NCBI GenBank assembly: GCA_022376925.1
Contig: JAIOJX010000032.1
Coordinates: 205,340,939-205,404,938, forward strand
DNA: 64,000 bases
DNA from: Tragulus kanchil
Lineage: Eukaryota; Chordata; Mammalia; Artiodactyla; Tragulidae
Direction: 5' to 3'
The position numbers and the translations under genes are program-made. A model generated the notes under the pieces. It was not told where the DNA came from. It saw only the letters and a program-made list of their open reading frames with translations, and did not search any database. Below are positions 28,201 to 43,200 of this stretch, piece after piece; position 1 is the stretch's first letter, and each line of letters begins with the position of its first letter.

Positions 28201-31200
28201 CAGTGTAAGAACAGTCTTTAATACATTAGATAGCCTTATAATCGGGCTTCCCTTGTGTGTCAGACAATAAGGAATCTGTCTGCAACGCAGGAGACCAGGG
28301 TACAATCCCTGGGTTGGGAGGATCCCCTGGAGAAGGGAAAGGCTACCCACTAAAGTATTATAATCAACCTTAGAATATGAATGAACTGCTTTCTAACTAG
28401 ACTGTGAATGCCCTGAGAATTGTACCCATAACTGAGACATTTTGGCATAAGCAACATTTATTGAACATCTACTAACTGTTAAGTACTGTGTCAGTGCTAT
28501 AAATAAACTGATACCTGACGTCAAGGAGCTTACAGTCCGTAAGAAGAATGAGACAAGTAAATCAACAATCAGATCAGAATTTGATAAATATGGGGCATGC
28601 TGGTCTTGTTCACTGAAATGTCCCCAATGTCTGACTCACTGAAGGATCTCAACACATAACTGGAGAAGTGCCTCCCCAGGGCAGGAAAAAAAGGCATTTA
28701 TAAAGCAAAAAATGACAGAAAAGGGATTCCAAACAAACAGCAGAACACATGCAAAGGCCAGAGGAAAGGATAAAGAAAACAGGAGGCGCTAAATGGTGTG
28801 AAGACAAGGAAGTGAACATGGTGGAAAAGCTGTAAAAGGCAGTGAGGTTACTTCTGTAAGCCTCCTGCCTGCATATATAACACACAGTGTCCATGAAAGG
28901 GCAGGGTAGTTTGCTTTCAGACTGAACTGCTGACCAGTAACCATTGATCATCATTTTATTTTGGGGGTCAGAAATACATTAAGCCAATCAAAATATACTT
29001 TCAACACTACATCTAAATGGCAACTATTAATAGTTATCAATCAGTACAGTTCAGTCTCTCAGTCGTGTCCAACTCTGCGATCTCATGGGCTGCAGCACAC
29101 CAGGCTTCCCTGTCTTTCACCATCTCCCAGAGCTTGCTCAAACTCATGTCCAATGAGTCAGTGATGCCATCCAACCATCTCATCCTGTATCGTCCCCTTC
29201 TTCTCTGCCCCCCCAGCATCAGGGTCTTTTCCAATGAGTCATCTCTTTGCATCAGGTGGCCACAGTTATTGGAGCTTCAGCTTCAGCATCAGTCCTTCCA
29301 GTGAATATTCAGGGTTGATTTCTTTTAGGATTAACTGGTTTGATCTCCTTGCAGTCCAAGGGACTCTCAAGAGCCTTCTGTCTTTGAATATCACAGTTCA
29401 AAGGCATCAATTCTTCTGTGCTCAGCCTTCTTTATGGTCCAACTCTACATCCACACATGGCTACCAGGAAATCCATAGCTTTGGCTATACAGATTTTGTT
29501 GGCAAAGCAATGCCTCTGCTTTTTAAGACGCTGTCTAGGTTTGTCACAGTTTTTCTTCCAAGGTGCAAGCATCTTTTAATTTCATGGCTGCAGTCACTGT
29601 CTGCAGTGATTTTGGAGCCCAAGAAAATAAAATAAAATAAAGTCTGTCATCATTTCCACTGTTTGCCCATCTATTTGCCATGAAGTGATGAGACCAGATA
29701 CCATGATCTTAATTTTTTGAATGTTGAGTTTTAAGCCAGCTTTTTCACTTTCCTCTTTCACCCCCATTAAGAGGCTCTGTAGTTCCTCTTCACTTTCTAC
29801 CATTAGAGTGGTATCATCTCCGTATCTGGGGTTGTTGATATTTCTCCCAGAAATACTGACTCCAGCTTGTGATACATCCAGCCTGGCATTTCACATAATG
29901 TACTTTGTATGTAAGTTAAATACGCAGGGTGACAATATACAGCCTTAATGTACTCCTTTCAAAATTTGGAACCAGTTCATTGTTTCATGCCTGGTTCTGT
30001 TAGTTCTTGACCTGCATACAGGTTTCTCAGGAGGTTGGTAAGGTGGTCTGGTATTCCCATCTCTTTCAGAATTTTCCAGTTTGTTGTGATCCACTCAAAG
30101 GCTTTAGCGTAGTCAATTAAGCAGAAGTAGATGTTTTTCTGGAATTCTCTTGCTTTTTCTATGATCCAATGGATGCTGACAATTTAATCTCTGGTTCCTC
30201 TCCCTTTTCTAAACCCAGTTTGTACAACTGAGAGCTCCCAGTTCACATACTGTTGAAGCCTAGCTTGGAGGATTTTGAGCATGACCTTGCTAGCATGGGA
30301 AATGAGCACAACTGTGCATCTGTTTGAACATTCCTTCGCATGGCCCGTCTTTGGGATTGGAATGAAAACTGACCTTTTCCAGTCCTGACGCCACTGCTGA
30401 GTTTTCCAAATTTGCTGGTGTACTGAGTATAGCACTTTAATAGCATCATCTTTTAGGATTTGAATTACGGAATTCAGCTGGAATTCCATAAACTCCACTA
30501 GCACTGTTTGTAGTAATGCTTCCTAGGGCCCACTTGACTTCATACTCCAGGATGTCTGGCTCTAGCTGAGTGAACACACCATCATGGTTATCCTGGCCAT
30601 TAAGACTTTTTCTGTATAGTTCTGAGTATTCTTACCACCTCTTCTTAATATCCTCTGCTTCTGTTAAGTCCTTGTCGTTTCTGCCCTTTATTGTGCCCAT
30701 CTTTGCATTAAATGTTTCCCATTCTATTGTTTTCCTCTATTTCTTTGCGTTGTTCACTTAGGAAGACTTTCTTATCTCTCTTTTCTCTGGAACTCTGCAT
30801 TCAGATGGGTATATGTTTTCTTTTCACCTTTGCCTTTCGCTTCTCTTTTCCCGGCTATTTGTAAGGCCTACTCAGAAAATTGTTATGGCATTTTGCATTT
30901 CTTTTCCTTGGGGATGATTTTGATCACTGCCTCCCATACAATTTTACAAATGCCTCTTCAGGCATTCTGTCATAGCTAATCCCTTGAATCTATTTGTCAC
31001 TTCCACTGTATAACTGTAAGGGATTTGATTTACATCATACCTGAATGGCCTAGTGGCTTTCCTTACTTTCTTCAATTTAAGTTATCAATACTGCACTTCA
31101 AGTTTCTCAAAGTTCAAGGATGTTACAAAATGTCAAACTATCAAAGCCTTATTAATTTATAAAAGCAAAGACCTTTCTGGCTCTTAGACTAAATAATAAA

Positions 31201-34200
31201 AAGAGTTATTCATATTAAACATATGTACAAAAATAAGCCATCTTTACATCAACACAATGAAATACTATAGCCTTTTCCACATATAAAAATGTACCAGAAA
31301 TTAAGTACATAGTATACACTCACTCAATATAACCACACAGAAACACAAGCATTGTACACAGGTTAGATGAAATGAAAAACAGACAAATATCTGGTGTTTA
31401 AACATTTTGAAATTTTTGCTTGTACACTTAGGTATTTCAGAAACTTCTAAAAATAAAAACCCTAAAACTAGGCATGAGACCACTGGAACTAGGAATTAAA
31501 ATTTCAAAACTCAATATAAAAAATATACTCCATATTGGGTACAAAAACTTAAGAGGGATGCAGAAATATAAATATCGTTAAACAAGATAATGTCTGATTC
31601 TCACAAGATTTACATAAATACACTCACATCAGCAGACCAAGGTAATCACAAGATGTTAAATTCTGGAATTAAATACCTGTTCTTTTAGTTTTCATGAGAT
31701 ATAATGCTACTTTCTAATATGTATTAATGAAGATCCTAAAATTCAAATTCCAGAGAGAAGTAATCACTATAAATGGGAGCAGCTATGACAAATGGAAGCA
31801 TTAAGAAAAATTAAGGTATTCACAGTCCCTTGTTAATCCTAGTAAGACAGCTACAGAACAGAAGAGGTCATAATTCCAGTCCTAAAACTGATCAAAAGTG
31901 GGTATAACTGACCTGAAACCTTGATATAAAAAGGTCAGCTCTCTTTCTCAACATCATCAACAGAATCTATGCAATGTCCATAAAAATTCCAGTGGGCTTT
32001 TTTTTTTTAACCAACAAGCTGCTTCTAATTCTAAGCATTATAGGGGAAATAGAAAGGACCAAGAATAGTGAAGACAATCTAGATCAGAGGTCAGCAAACT
32101 ATCGCCCATAGGCCAAACCCAGTGAAGAGTGATTTTAAAAATATTTTTATAGATTAAAAAAAGGAAAAATACATGACAGAGATCAAATACGGTCCACAAA
32201 GCCTAAAAATATTTACCATCCAGCCTTTCAAAGAAAAAGTTTGCCAATCTCTGATCTAGCAACACAGAATTGGAGGACTTACACTACAAGATATCAGAAA
32301 TTATTATGAAGCTAGAGAAATTACAAGTATATGACACCAGTGCAAGGACAGACAAACAAACCAAAGGAATAGAGTCCACAGACAAATACACACATATATT
32401 CACTCATAATGAAGGAAACTGTAAAGTAGTAAGAAAAGAATGATTTTTTTTTTTTAATAAATGATACTGGGGTCAACTTGATAGCCATATGGAAAACAAT
32501 GAACTTTTACCCTGCCTCATACCATATGCTACCTCCTGTAAAAATACTAATAAAAAAATTAAATTAAATTAAAAAGTAAAACAATAAAAGACCAAATGTA
32601 TTTATGACCTTGGAGTAAGCAAAGATTTCTTAAACAGGGCATGAAAAAGCACTAACTATAAAGAAAAGATTAATAAATTAGACTACTGAGTTTAAAAAAA
32701 CAAGAATTTTTCTTGATCAAAAAAAAAAAAGAAAAAAAAAACAGCCCTAGGGCTCATTTCAGCTCACTGGATCCAATTTTAGTTTTTGAGTTTTTTTAAA
32801 CAGTTCTATTTTTAAGGATTGATATTTTCATGACTTTTTTCCCTTACAGGCCTTCCTAAGAACAGAGAGAAAATTTACTTATTGAAAAAGAGAATAAAAC
32901 TTATATTATTCTGCAATTATCATATAGGCCCACTGAATTCTTTCATAAATCTAAGATATATTATGGTATCTTAAGTGATCTTTTTTCCATATAATGAAAC
33001 ATTTCATGATATTCTTATCCTAGAATTCATCATTACTCATCATTACGTACCAATTACCCTCAATAATGCTAAAGACTAAAATATCAACACAACCAAAGAA
33101 TGACAGAATTGTGAAATAAGCTGTCACCCCTCCTGGCATTGCCCAAAATACTGTGGTCTGCTTTTAGGCTTCATTGTGCAGAACTGGGAATTGAGAAATT
33201 TTCATATCCTGACAAAGAAAAGTGTCAGAGAAAGTTGTGTCAAAATTACTAGATGAATCAAAGATAAGCCCAACATGTCATGGGGCAACTAAGCCCACAC
33301 GCCACAACTACTGAGCCTGTGCTCCAGAGCCTGAGAGCTGCAACTACTGAAGAGTATGTGCCCTAGAGCTCATGTTCCACAACAAAGAGAAGCCACCACA
33401 ATGAGAAGCCTTCACAATGAAACTAGAAAGTAGCCCCTGCTCACCACAACCAGAGAAAATCTTGTACAGCAATGAAGACCTAGCACAGGGAAAACTAACT
33501 AAATAAAATTATTTAAAAGTAAATAAATAAAAGCAATGTAACCTCCATTCACCAAGATTTCAGCAGAGTGGAATGCAGGTTCAAACCTAACTAGATGATA
33601 TGTAAAGTCTTAGAAAAAGAAAAAAAAAAAAAAAAAGGAAAAAAACTGTACAAATTCAAGGTAAAAGAGAACTGGCTTAATAACAGTAAGAAGAAAAAAA
33701 CCTAAGAGGTCAAATTGATGTTAAGCTCAACTTGAGTCAACACCGTGAGAGTAATGAACAACAACAAAAGCAACCTGTTCAGCCGTATAAATACATTTGT
33801 TATATCAGAGTCAGTAACAGTCCTATGGTCCTCTCCATCTGAAGTAAGTGTTCATTCTGAAGGAGTCTGACAAACCAAGAGCTCTTCAAAGGACCATGAA
33901 CAATATAGCAGAAGGCTAGGGACTGCAAACAATATAGTAGAAGGCTAGAACCAATGTAAATGTGAAAAGAAAAGAACTTCAGTTTATGTGATGGGAGAGC
34001 AGAACGAGTAAGGCCAGTGGAGGGAGAAAAGAGGATGGTCTTTAATGGCAGGCATAAAGAAGAGGAACAGGAGAGTTCATTATGTGCTGCACCACATAAA
34101 CAGATCTAGCATCAACAAAAGTCAAGACAACACACTTATGCTCAATGTAAGAAACACAATTTCTAGAAAACTGTTAACATCTTATAGGACAGTGTTCCTT

Positions 34201-37200
34201 TTCACAATGCCAACATTCAAGCAGGGTCCATCAAAACTGCTTGTCACAGGAAGAGCACTGGACATAAGAGTGGATCAGAAAGCCTTGGATTCTAATCCCA
34301 TCTCAACCATTTATCTGCTATGTCATCCAGGGCAATTTATTTAACAACCTCTCCAAATCTCAGCTCCCTTTATTCATTTACTTCATAAGATCACTGAGAA
34401 GAACAAATAAGGTAATATGTGCAGAATCTAGCATGACAAACTAAAATGAAACACAAGGCAAAATGCTTAGCTGGAAAGTTACACTGGATAATTGCTAAGA
34501 TCCACCTAGCACTGAAATTATTAACTTTATCTTGAGGCAAGAAAAAACTTAAGAGTTTCTAAATCTACAAGATCAAGATTTGGTACGCAAAAGAGAGGAA
34601 ACACTACTAAGACAGAAAAAAAGGGAGCAGGAAATCTATGCTGTATAAAGTTGCATCTTTCTCATATAGCAAACCAGTTACCAGATTTAAAAGGCAATGC
34701 TCCATTCAGGAGTTAAGAAATTCAAATCAAGATGTAACAGATGCCAAATAAACCAAGACTACAGATGAATCACTCAACAGGTGAACATCACTGAATCACA
34801 GCATTAAAAACACTGCTTAACTAGTGTTCTTGCTCTGGAGACCCTCTGAACTCAGCTCCCACTGAACTCAGGCTCCCCTCCCTCACCTACAGGATCCTGA
34901 GCAAGACACCCAATCCTCTCAGCCCCAGTGTGTAAAGGGTATGAACCTGTCATGTTCTTTCCCAGGCTGTGGAGAAGACTCCATAGGATAATATGTGTAA
35001 AGCTTCTTACACATCTCTTCTGATACTAAGAGGAATTCATGTCAATTGCCTCTAATGAGCTTTCATTTTTGGATGGATTCTGTTTTCTGAATATAAATTT
35101 GGGGAACAAATAAAAGACCAATTTTGTTTTCAAATACTGAAATAAGGTTTAAATTTAAAATGATGATGTAGCTCTATCGACTGAGATGGAAAACTAACCA
35201 ATACTGATAAGTGAAAAACCAAGTTACAAAATAATATTACTTGGTATGATTCAATTTTTTAAGACACATGTTTTAAAATTATCTCCAGATGGCAGAAATA
35301 GGTGACTTTTTACAATACTTTCCTAGTCTGTCTAAATTTTGTATAAGGAGCATGTATTTCCAGTACAATTTCCAAATGGAAAAAAATTTGATTGAAAATG
35401 TTTTTCTCTAAGAAAATTATCATTTAGGCTGACTTGGGAGTATAATATTTTTACAAATTTGGAAAAATAAATTTAACACCTTTTAAAACGTAAAAGAAAA
35501 AATGTAGAAACTTCTATAAAATGCTTTGTGTGCTTTTCTAAATAAGAATGTGGTTCAGGGCTTCCCAGGTAGCTCAGTGGTAAAGAGCTCACCTGCCAAT
35601 GCAGGAGACATGGGTTTGATCCCTGATCCAGGAAGATCCCACATCCTGCAGAGCAACTAAGCACATGAGCCACAACTACTGAGCCTGTGCTCGAGGGCCT
35701 CGGAGCCGCAACTATCAAGCCCATGTCCCACAACTATTGAAGCCCGTGTGCCCTAGAGCTCGAGTTCCACAACAAGAGAAATCATTGCAACAAGAAGCCT
35801 GTTCACCTCCACTAGAGAATAGCCACCACTCCCTGCAACTAGAGAAGAGCCTATACCAGCAGTGAAAATCCAGAATAGCCAAAAATAAATACGTAAATCT
35901 GCCCCTTAAAAAAAAAATGTGGTTCAGACAAAAGAAAAACATCTCCTAAAATGAGAAAAATAGAAAGAAAGAAAGTTTCATGGGGGCAAGGATTTTTGTC
36001 TGTTATGTGATATTCACTGCTGGAAGCACGGAGCAGGAAATTAATAAATACTTAGTGAACAAATGCATAAAAGTCCTCTTTACCCCTATACTATATTTAA
36101 CTGCCTTATTTCACTAGATGCTTTTCATTTTATCTCCAACACCTAGCATATCAACTCACAAAAGAAATCACCAATGCAGTTATGTGTCAAATCAACCAAA
36201 AGTAAAAAAGATCAATCAATAAATATTGTTTTTGAAGCTGAAAGTGAAATTCACCAAGAAACTGATAGGCATTGTTTTAAAACCACTGCATTTATCCTGG
36301 ACTATAATTTCTACATATAGAATAAAAGCAGTGACATCAAAGAAAGGAGGGTGTGTTTTGCCATTTCTAGATTTCATTATACCACGTCTAAAAAGTGAAC
36401 AATACTAACATTATTCATTGTAAACCAGAAATGTGTATAAAAGTACAGAGAATGCAAAAGTCCGCTCAACCTATTCAACAAAACAAAGCAACCACCCCCA
36501 ACTCTCTACACCCCCCGCCAAAAAAAGGCAGACCTACCTTGGGCCTCTTGGACCATCCAAGTAACTGCTTCTAGGAGGATCTGGAAGCAGTCCACCTGAC
36601 CTCCCTGGCATATCCTTGACTGCAGTGATTGGCTGAGATGAAGCAGCTGAAGACTCCCCGAGTCCTTGCTCGGATGAGAATGAACTGTATGGCAGAGTAG
36701 ACTTGCTCAGATGAGCTTTAGAATTCACTTGTTCTGACGGGCCAATGGCTGATTGCAATGGAGGATGATAAGCTGAGGGTGGGGCTGAACCAAAAGACAC
36801 GGGAGTGGGAAGCAGTGCTGGCCTGGGTTTCTCTGGAACTTGTGAGTTCTGAGAACTGGAGGCTGGTGGAACTGGGGCTCCTGTCAACGGAGGAGGTATG
36901 CCTTGTGGAACTCCAGGGGGAGGGATTCCTGGAGGAGGTGTGGCTGAAGATAACGGTGGGAGGGCATGACAGGTGGAGGTGCTGTTGAGGAGATGGGAAG
37001 GCCTGGTGGCCTGGGAATCTCCTAAAAAAAATGTGGTTCAGACAAAGAAAACATCTCCTAAAATGAGAAAAATAGAAAGAAAGAAAGTTTCATGGGGGCA
37101 AGGATTTTTGTCTGTTATGTGATATTCACTGCTGGAAGCACGGAGCAGGAAATTAATAAATACTTAGTGAACAAATGCATAAAAGTCCTCTTTACCCCTA

Positions 37201-40200
37201 TACTATATTTAACTGCCTTATTTCACTAGATGCTTTTCATTTTATCTCCAACACCTAGCATATCAACTCACAAAAGAAATCACCAATGCAGTTATGTGTC
37301 AAATCAACCAAAAGTAAAAAAGATCAATCAATAAATATTGTTTTTGAAGCTGAAAGTGAAATTCACCAAGAAACTGATAGGCATTGTTTTAAAACCACTG
37401 CATTTATCCTGGACTATAATTTCTACATATAGAATAAAAGCAGTGACATCAAAGAAAGGAGGGTGTGTTTTGCCATTTCTAGATTTCATTATACCACGTC
37501 TAAAAAGTGAACAATACTAACATTATTCATTGTAAACCAGAAATGTGTATAAAAGTACAGAGAATGCAAAAGTCCGCTCAACCTATTCAACAAAACAAAG
37601 CAACCACCCCCAACTCTCTACACCCCCCGCCAAAAAAAGGCAGACCTACCTTGGGCCTCTTGGACCATCCAAGTAACTGCTTCTAGGAGGATCTGGAAGC
37701 AGTCCACCTGACCTCCCTGGCATATCCTTGACTGCAGTGATTGGCTGAGATGAAGCAGCTGAAGACTCCCCGAGTCCTTGCTCGGATGAGAATGAACTGT
37801 ATGGCAGAGTAGACTTGCTCAGATGAGCTTTAGAATTCACTTGTTCTGACGGGCCAATGGCTGATTGCAATGGAGGATGATAAGCTGAGGGTGGGGCTGA
37901 ACCAAAAGACACGGGAGTGGGAAGCAGTGCTGGCCTGGGTTTCTCTGGAACTTGTGAGTTCTGAGAACTGGAGGCTGGTGGAACTGGGGCTCCTGTCAAC
38001 GGAGGAGGTATGCCTTGTGGAACTCCAGGGGGAGGGATTCCTGGAGGAGGTGTGGCTGAAGATAACGGTGGGAGGGGCATGACAGGTGGAGGTGCTGTTG
38101 AAGAGAGAGATGGTGGGGGAAGGCCTGGTGGTGGCCCTGCAGAGGAGAGGGAAGGCGGGGGAAGACCTGGAGGGGGCCCTGTGGAAGAGAGAGACGGAGG
38201 CATCACAGGTGGGGGCACAGAGGTTGGCAGAGAAGGTGGCATCACAGGTGGGGGCATGCCAGGGGGTGGCACTGAAGTAGGCAGGGCAGGGGGCATCACA
38301 GGTGGCGGCAATGATGGCGGCAATACCGGAGGGGGCATTGTTGGCAGAGGCGGGGGCATCTGAGAATACGGGACAAAAGGGGGTGGCATGGACATGTTCC
38401 CCATATACTGGTTCTTCATGTTCTGAAATGAACTGACTCTCTCCTGGAGATAGCTCTGAGTGGCTTTCATGTGCCCCTGCCATGTTTTCCACTGCTTCTC
38501 ATACTCCTGAAGCTGATCCTTATGAGGATAGGAATGAAGCTGCTCCTCCCACAGCTGAAACTCTCGCTCCCACTCTTGGTAGAGATGTTGAAACTGCTGC
38601 TGCTGCATCTCATAGTGCCGCATCTGCATATCTACGGACATGGTCTACAAATAAAGGGGTACAAATTATTTCAAGATATTCATATCAGAGAATTAATTAT
38701 GTTAAAATATAATAGATCAAGGGCCTTAGGAAACTGGAACATGAGACTCTGGGAGGCGAAAGATAAGCTTGTTAAATCTCTTCAATAATGATCATTCACC
38801 TTTCTCCCATTGACTTATTTATATAAGTTATCACAGAGTTTTTAAAAAAAGCAACTGGACTTTCTTGGTGGCGCAGTGGCTAAGAAACCACCTGCCAATG
38901 CAGGGGGCATGGGCTTGATCCCTGGTTGGGGATCCCACATGCCACAGAATCCCACATGTCCACATGTGTTGTAGGGCAACAAAGCCCACAAAACATAACT
39001 ACTGAGCCTGTGTTCTAGAGCCCACGAGCCACAACTACCGAACCGTCATGCTACAGCTACTGAAACCCATGTCCCTGGAGCCTGTGCTCTGCAACAGAAG
39101 CAGCCAGTGCAATGAAAAGTCTGCGCATTGCAGCTAGAGTAGCCCCACTCTGCAACTAGAGAAAGCCTGTGTGCAGAAACAAAGGCCCAGCACAGCCAAA
39201 ATTAAATAATCTTTTTTTAAAAATGAAAGGGTAGGTTTCTTTAAAAAAAAAAAAAAAAATCAATTGAACACTAAAGCAAATACTGTATTTTTCAAGTTTT
39301 CAATATTACTATGGATCATTTTAATATTACTACTGAAAATGATGTTACAGACGTAAGTTTATACCTCAAAGATACAAGACAAACAGACATCTAAGTCATT
39401 TCATCTTTTGTGGTACATTTGCGCAGATTTACTGAGGTGGCTGCTTTGACCTTGTTGGTGGATTTTTGCTTGTTGTTAATGTAGAGCTTTTTAGGCAAAA
39501 CACAGGTTAACCTGAAGTGACATAAGAAATTCTGGTTCTTTTCTCTTTCTTTTGGCAGATTGTTCAGCTTATAAGACCTTAGTTCCCTGACCAGGAAATG
39601 AATGCACACCCTCGTAGTGAAAGCTTGGAGTCCTAATCAATGGACCACCAGAGAATATGCTTCGTTATCTTTTTAAACTGAAGTACAGCTAACTTACATT
39701 ATTGTGTTAGTATCAGGAGTACAGCAATATATATGCATGTATATATACATATACACATACACATACATACTATACACACACACACATACTTTTTTTTTCA
39801 GATTCTTTTCCATTATAGGTTACTATAAGATACTGAATATAATTTCCCTGTGCTCTACACTAAGTCCTTGGTGTTTATATATTTTATATATAGTAGTGCA
39901 TATCTGTTAATCCCAAGCTCCGAATTTATCCCTCCTCCCACTTTCCCCTTTGATAACCACAGGTTTGTTTTCTTTTTTTTTTTCTTGCGGCGGGGGGGTG
40001 GGTGGGGGGTATTTAAAACAAGTTGGTGATGCATTTTATTTATTTATTTTTTTAATTTTTGACTGTTTACTTTTACAGAGTTTTGTTCTTTGCAGATATG
40101 TATGATCCCAGACTAGTCATATGTATATTCCCCGCATCCCACCCCTCCACAGGCTTGTTTTCTATGTCTGTGGTCTGTAAGAAGCCCTGGTTCCTGAATC

Positions 40201-43200
40201 CCTTAGCAACAGTACTCTACCATCTGCCTGGGTTAACACGATCAGAAGACACCTAGTACACCTGCCCCTCCCCCAACAGCATTTTCATAAGCCCCATTTC
40301 CCAAGCCTACAGCTAATGTGATAAATAACTACTTGGGCACTCCAGGGGAAACATCTGATATCTTACCTTCTTCACACTTAAATTTCTTTCATGAGAAACA
40401 AATCCCTTCCATATCCGGGGGGGAACTTCCAACATGTCAGCTGGGAGGCACTCACCTGCACATGTGGTGGATGCTGTATAATCTGCTGGTACTGCTGCAG
40501 GATCTGCTGTAACTGGGTGTGCTTCTGCATTATTCCCTGGTACTGGAAGCCCACTCGATGCTGCTGGTGCTGCTGCCAATGTGCTGCTGCAGCCTGCAAC
40601 TGCTTCAACCTGGCATCTTCTTCTGGGTCCTCAGACTAAAGATAAAAAAGGGAATATATTTTGTAGTTAAGTCATAAACAGCAGCCAAATTAATATGAAA
40701 CCTGAGTATTTAACAAAGTGTTGTGTTGTAATAGTATGGTAAAGTCCAGAACCTCTGTAGCTCTAGGTAAAAAAAGCTATTCTATCTTTGGATAAAACAC
40801 CTAGTTCTGGGGCTTCTCTGGTAGCGCAGTGGTGAGGAGTTCGCCTGCCAATGCAGGAGACATGGGTTTGATCCCAGATCAGGGAAGATCTCACATGCTG
40901 CAGAGCACCTAAGCCCGTGAGACACAACTACTGAGCTTGTGCCCTACAGTCTCGGAGCCACAACTATGGAGCCCACGTGCTACAACTACTGAAGCCTGTG
41001 TGCCCTAGAGCCCAAGTTCCACAACGAGAGAAGTCACTGCAACAAGAAGCCTGCTCCCCTGAACCAGAGAGTAGACCCTACACCCTGCAACTAGAGAAAA
41101 GCCTCCAGTAGCAGTGAAAACCCAGGACAGCTGAAAAACTAAGTAAATAAATAAATAAACACCTAGTTCTAAAGATGACAGAGTAAAAAGATATGAGCTC
41201 ATCTCCTTCTGTGAGAGTCTCAAAATCACAACAAGCTGTCAAACAGTCATCGATAGGAGGATGCTGGAGCAAAAAAGGTACCCCACACCCAAAGACAAAG
41301 AAGGAGCCACAATGAGCAGACAGGAGGGGCACAATCATGATAAAATCAAAGCCTATAAGTGCCAGGCGCGTGACCCACAAACTGGAGAACAATACCAAAG
41401 AAGGTTCTCCTGCAGTTGTGAAAGTTTCGGACTCCACATCAAGCTCCCCCACCTGGAGACCTGACCAAAGGACTGGGAATCCCCACAAAATCTGGCCTTG
41501 AAGGCCAGAGGACTTTGATTACGAGACTTCCACAGGACTGAGGGAAACAAGAGACTCCAGTCTCGGACGACACAAACAAAACCTTGTGTACACCAAGCCT
41601 CAGAGGAAAGGAGCAGCTGACTCCACAGGAAGCTGAACAAAAACTACCTGCTAGTGTTGGAGGGTCTCCTGTGGAGGTCCGGGTCGGCAGAGGCACACCA
41701 AAGGGACGGGAGACTGGCAGCAGTTGTCTGGGAAGGTCCTCTTTGGTATAAATCCTCTAGAGGTCACCATTAACGCGACCATAGAGCCCTTGTAGACCCG
41801 AGGGCTGGGTCACCTCAGACCAAAAAACTACCAGTGAGGGAGCACAACTACACTCATCAGCAGATAACTGGATTAAAGCTTTATTGTGGACGGTGCCTGC
41901 AGCCATGAAATTAAAAGAGCTTGCTCCTTAAGGAAAGCCATAACAAACCTAGATAGTGTATGCAAAAGCAGAGACATCACTTTGCCGACAGAAGTCCATA
42001 CAGTCAAAGGTATGGTTTTCCCAATTGTCATGTATGGATGTGAGAGATGGACCATAAAGAAGGCTGAGTGTCGGGGCTTCACTCGTGGTCCAATGGTTAA
42101 GAATCTGCCTTGCAGTGCAGGGGACACAAGTTCAATCCGTGGTCAAGGAACATCCCACATCTTGAGCAACTAAATCCTTGGACAATGATAAAGACCCGGC
42201 ATAGCGAAAAATAATTATAAATAAATAAAACTTAAAGAAATTCAATTAAAAAAAAAAGAAGGCTGAGCAGCAAAGAATTGATGCCTTTGAACTGTGGTGT
42301 TGGAGAAGATTCTTGAGAGTCCCTTGGACTGCAAGATCAGACCAGTCACTCTTAAAGGAAATCAACCCTGAATGTTCACTGGAAGGAATGATGCTGAAGT
42401 TGAAGCTCCAATACTTTGGCCACCTGATGAGAAGAGCTGATTCACTGGAAAAGACACTGATGCTGTGAAAAACAGAAGAGAGAAGGGGCAACAGAGGACA
42501 AGATGGTTGGATGGCATCACCAACTCAATGGACATGAGTTTGAGCAAGCTCTGGGAGATGGTGAAGGACAGGGAAGCCTGGCGTGCCGCAGTCCATGAAT
42601 TGCAAAGAGTCAGACATGACTGAGCAACTGAACTGAACTGATTGAGCAAGGCCCTGCGCACTAGAGCAAGACTCAGTTTTTCCCACCACCAGTCCCTCCC
42701 ATCAGGAAGTTTACACAAGCCTCAGCCTCCTCCATTAGAAGGTGCAGAAGAAGAAGAACCATAATCCCACAGCAACTAGAGCAAAACTACACTACAGAAA
42801 GTTAATCAGCATGAAAAAGCAGAAAGTTATGTTCCAGATGAAGGGGCAAGATAAAACCCCAGAAAAACAACGAAATGAAGTGGAGATAAGCAACCTTCCA
42901 GAAGAATAATTCAGGATAATGATAGTGAATATGATTCAGGATCTCAGAAAAAGAATGGAGGCAAAGATTGAGAAGATGCAAGAAATGTTTTATCAAAGAC
43001 CTACAAGAACTGATAAACAGATATGAATAACACACTAGAAGGAACCAACAACAGAATATCTGAGGTAGAAGCACGGATAAGTGACCTGTAGGACAGAATG
43101 GTGAAAATCACTGCCGCAGAACAGAATATAGAAAACGAATGAAAAGAAATGAAGACAGCCTAAGAGACTTCTGTGATGGACAACATTAAACACATGAACA

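Larger units (their letters stand above)
20051..37649 (-). other. YLPM1 intron 4
   Basis: The largest intron here, 17.6 kb. Contents in order: plain sequence and old diverged repeats to about 24.0 kb, L1 with nested SINE (24.08-25.67), duplication D (26.5-28.7), BovB (29.04-31.08), L1 with nested hAT-like fossil (31.9-32.74), SINEs (33.29, 35.56), MIRs (34.24, 34.85), and duplication E (35.9-38.1), whose left copy includes part of exon 4. In 20.05-24.0 kb I see no feature beyond an L1 3' end piece and a CpG-bearing stretch near 23.06-23.27. Confidence 0.8.
38645..40455 (-). other. YLPM1 intron 3
   Basis: Intron of 1.8 kb holding a plus SINE (38857-39215), a minus SINE piece (39557-39657), minus L1 3' ends (39665-39960 and 40030-40155), a (CA)/(TA) tract at 39728-39789 and a G-rich run near 39990-40010. 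Confidence 0.8.

Noticed and set aside
30184..30504. 106-residue ORF with reverse-transcriptase similarity
   Set aside because: Not a host gene. It is part of a degraded, 5'-truncated BovB LINE.
38010..38363. Plus-strand Gly-rich ORF opposite exon 4
   Set aside because: Antisense reading of proline codons gives glycine; no independent evidence.
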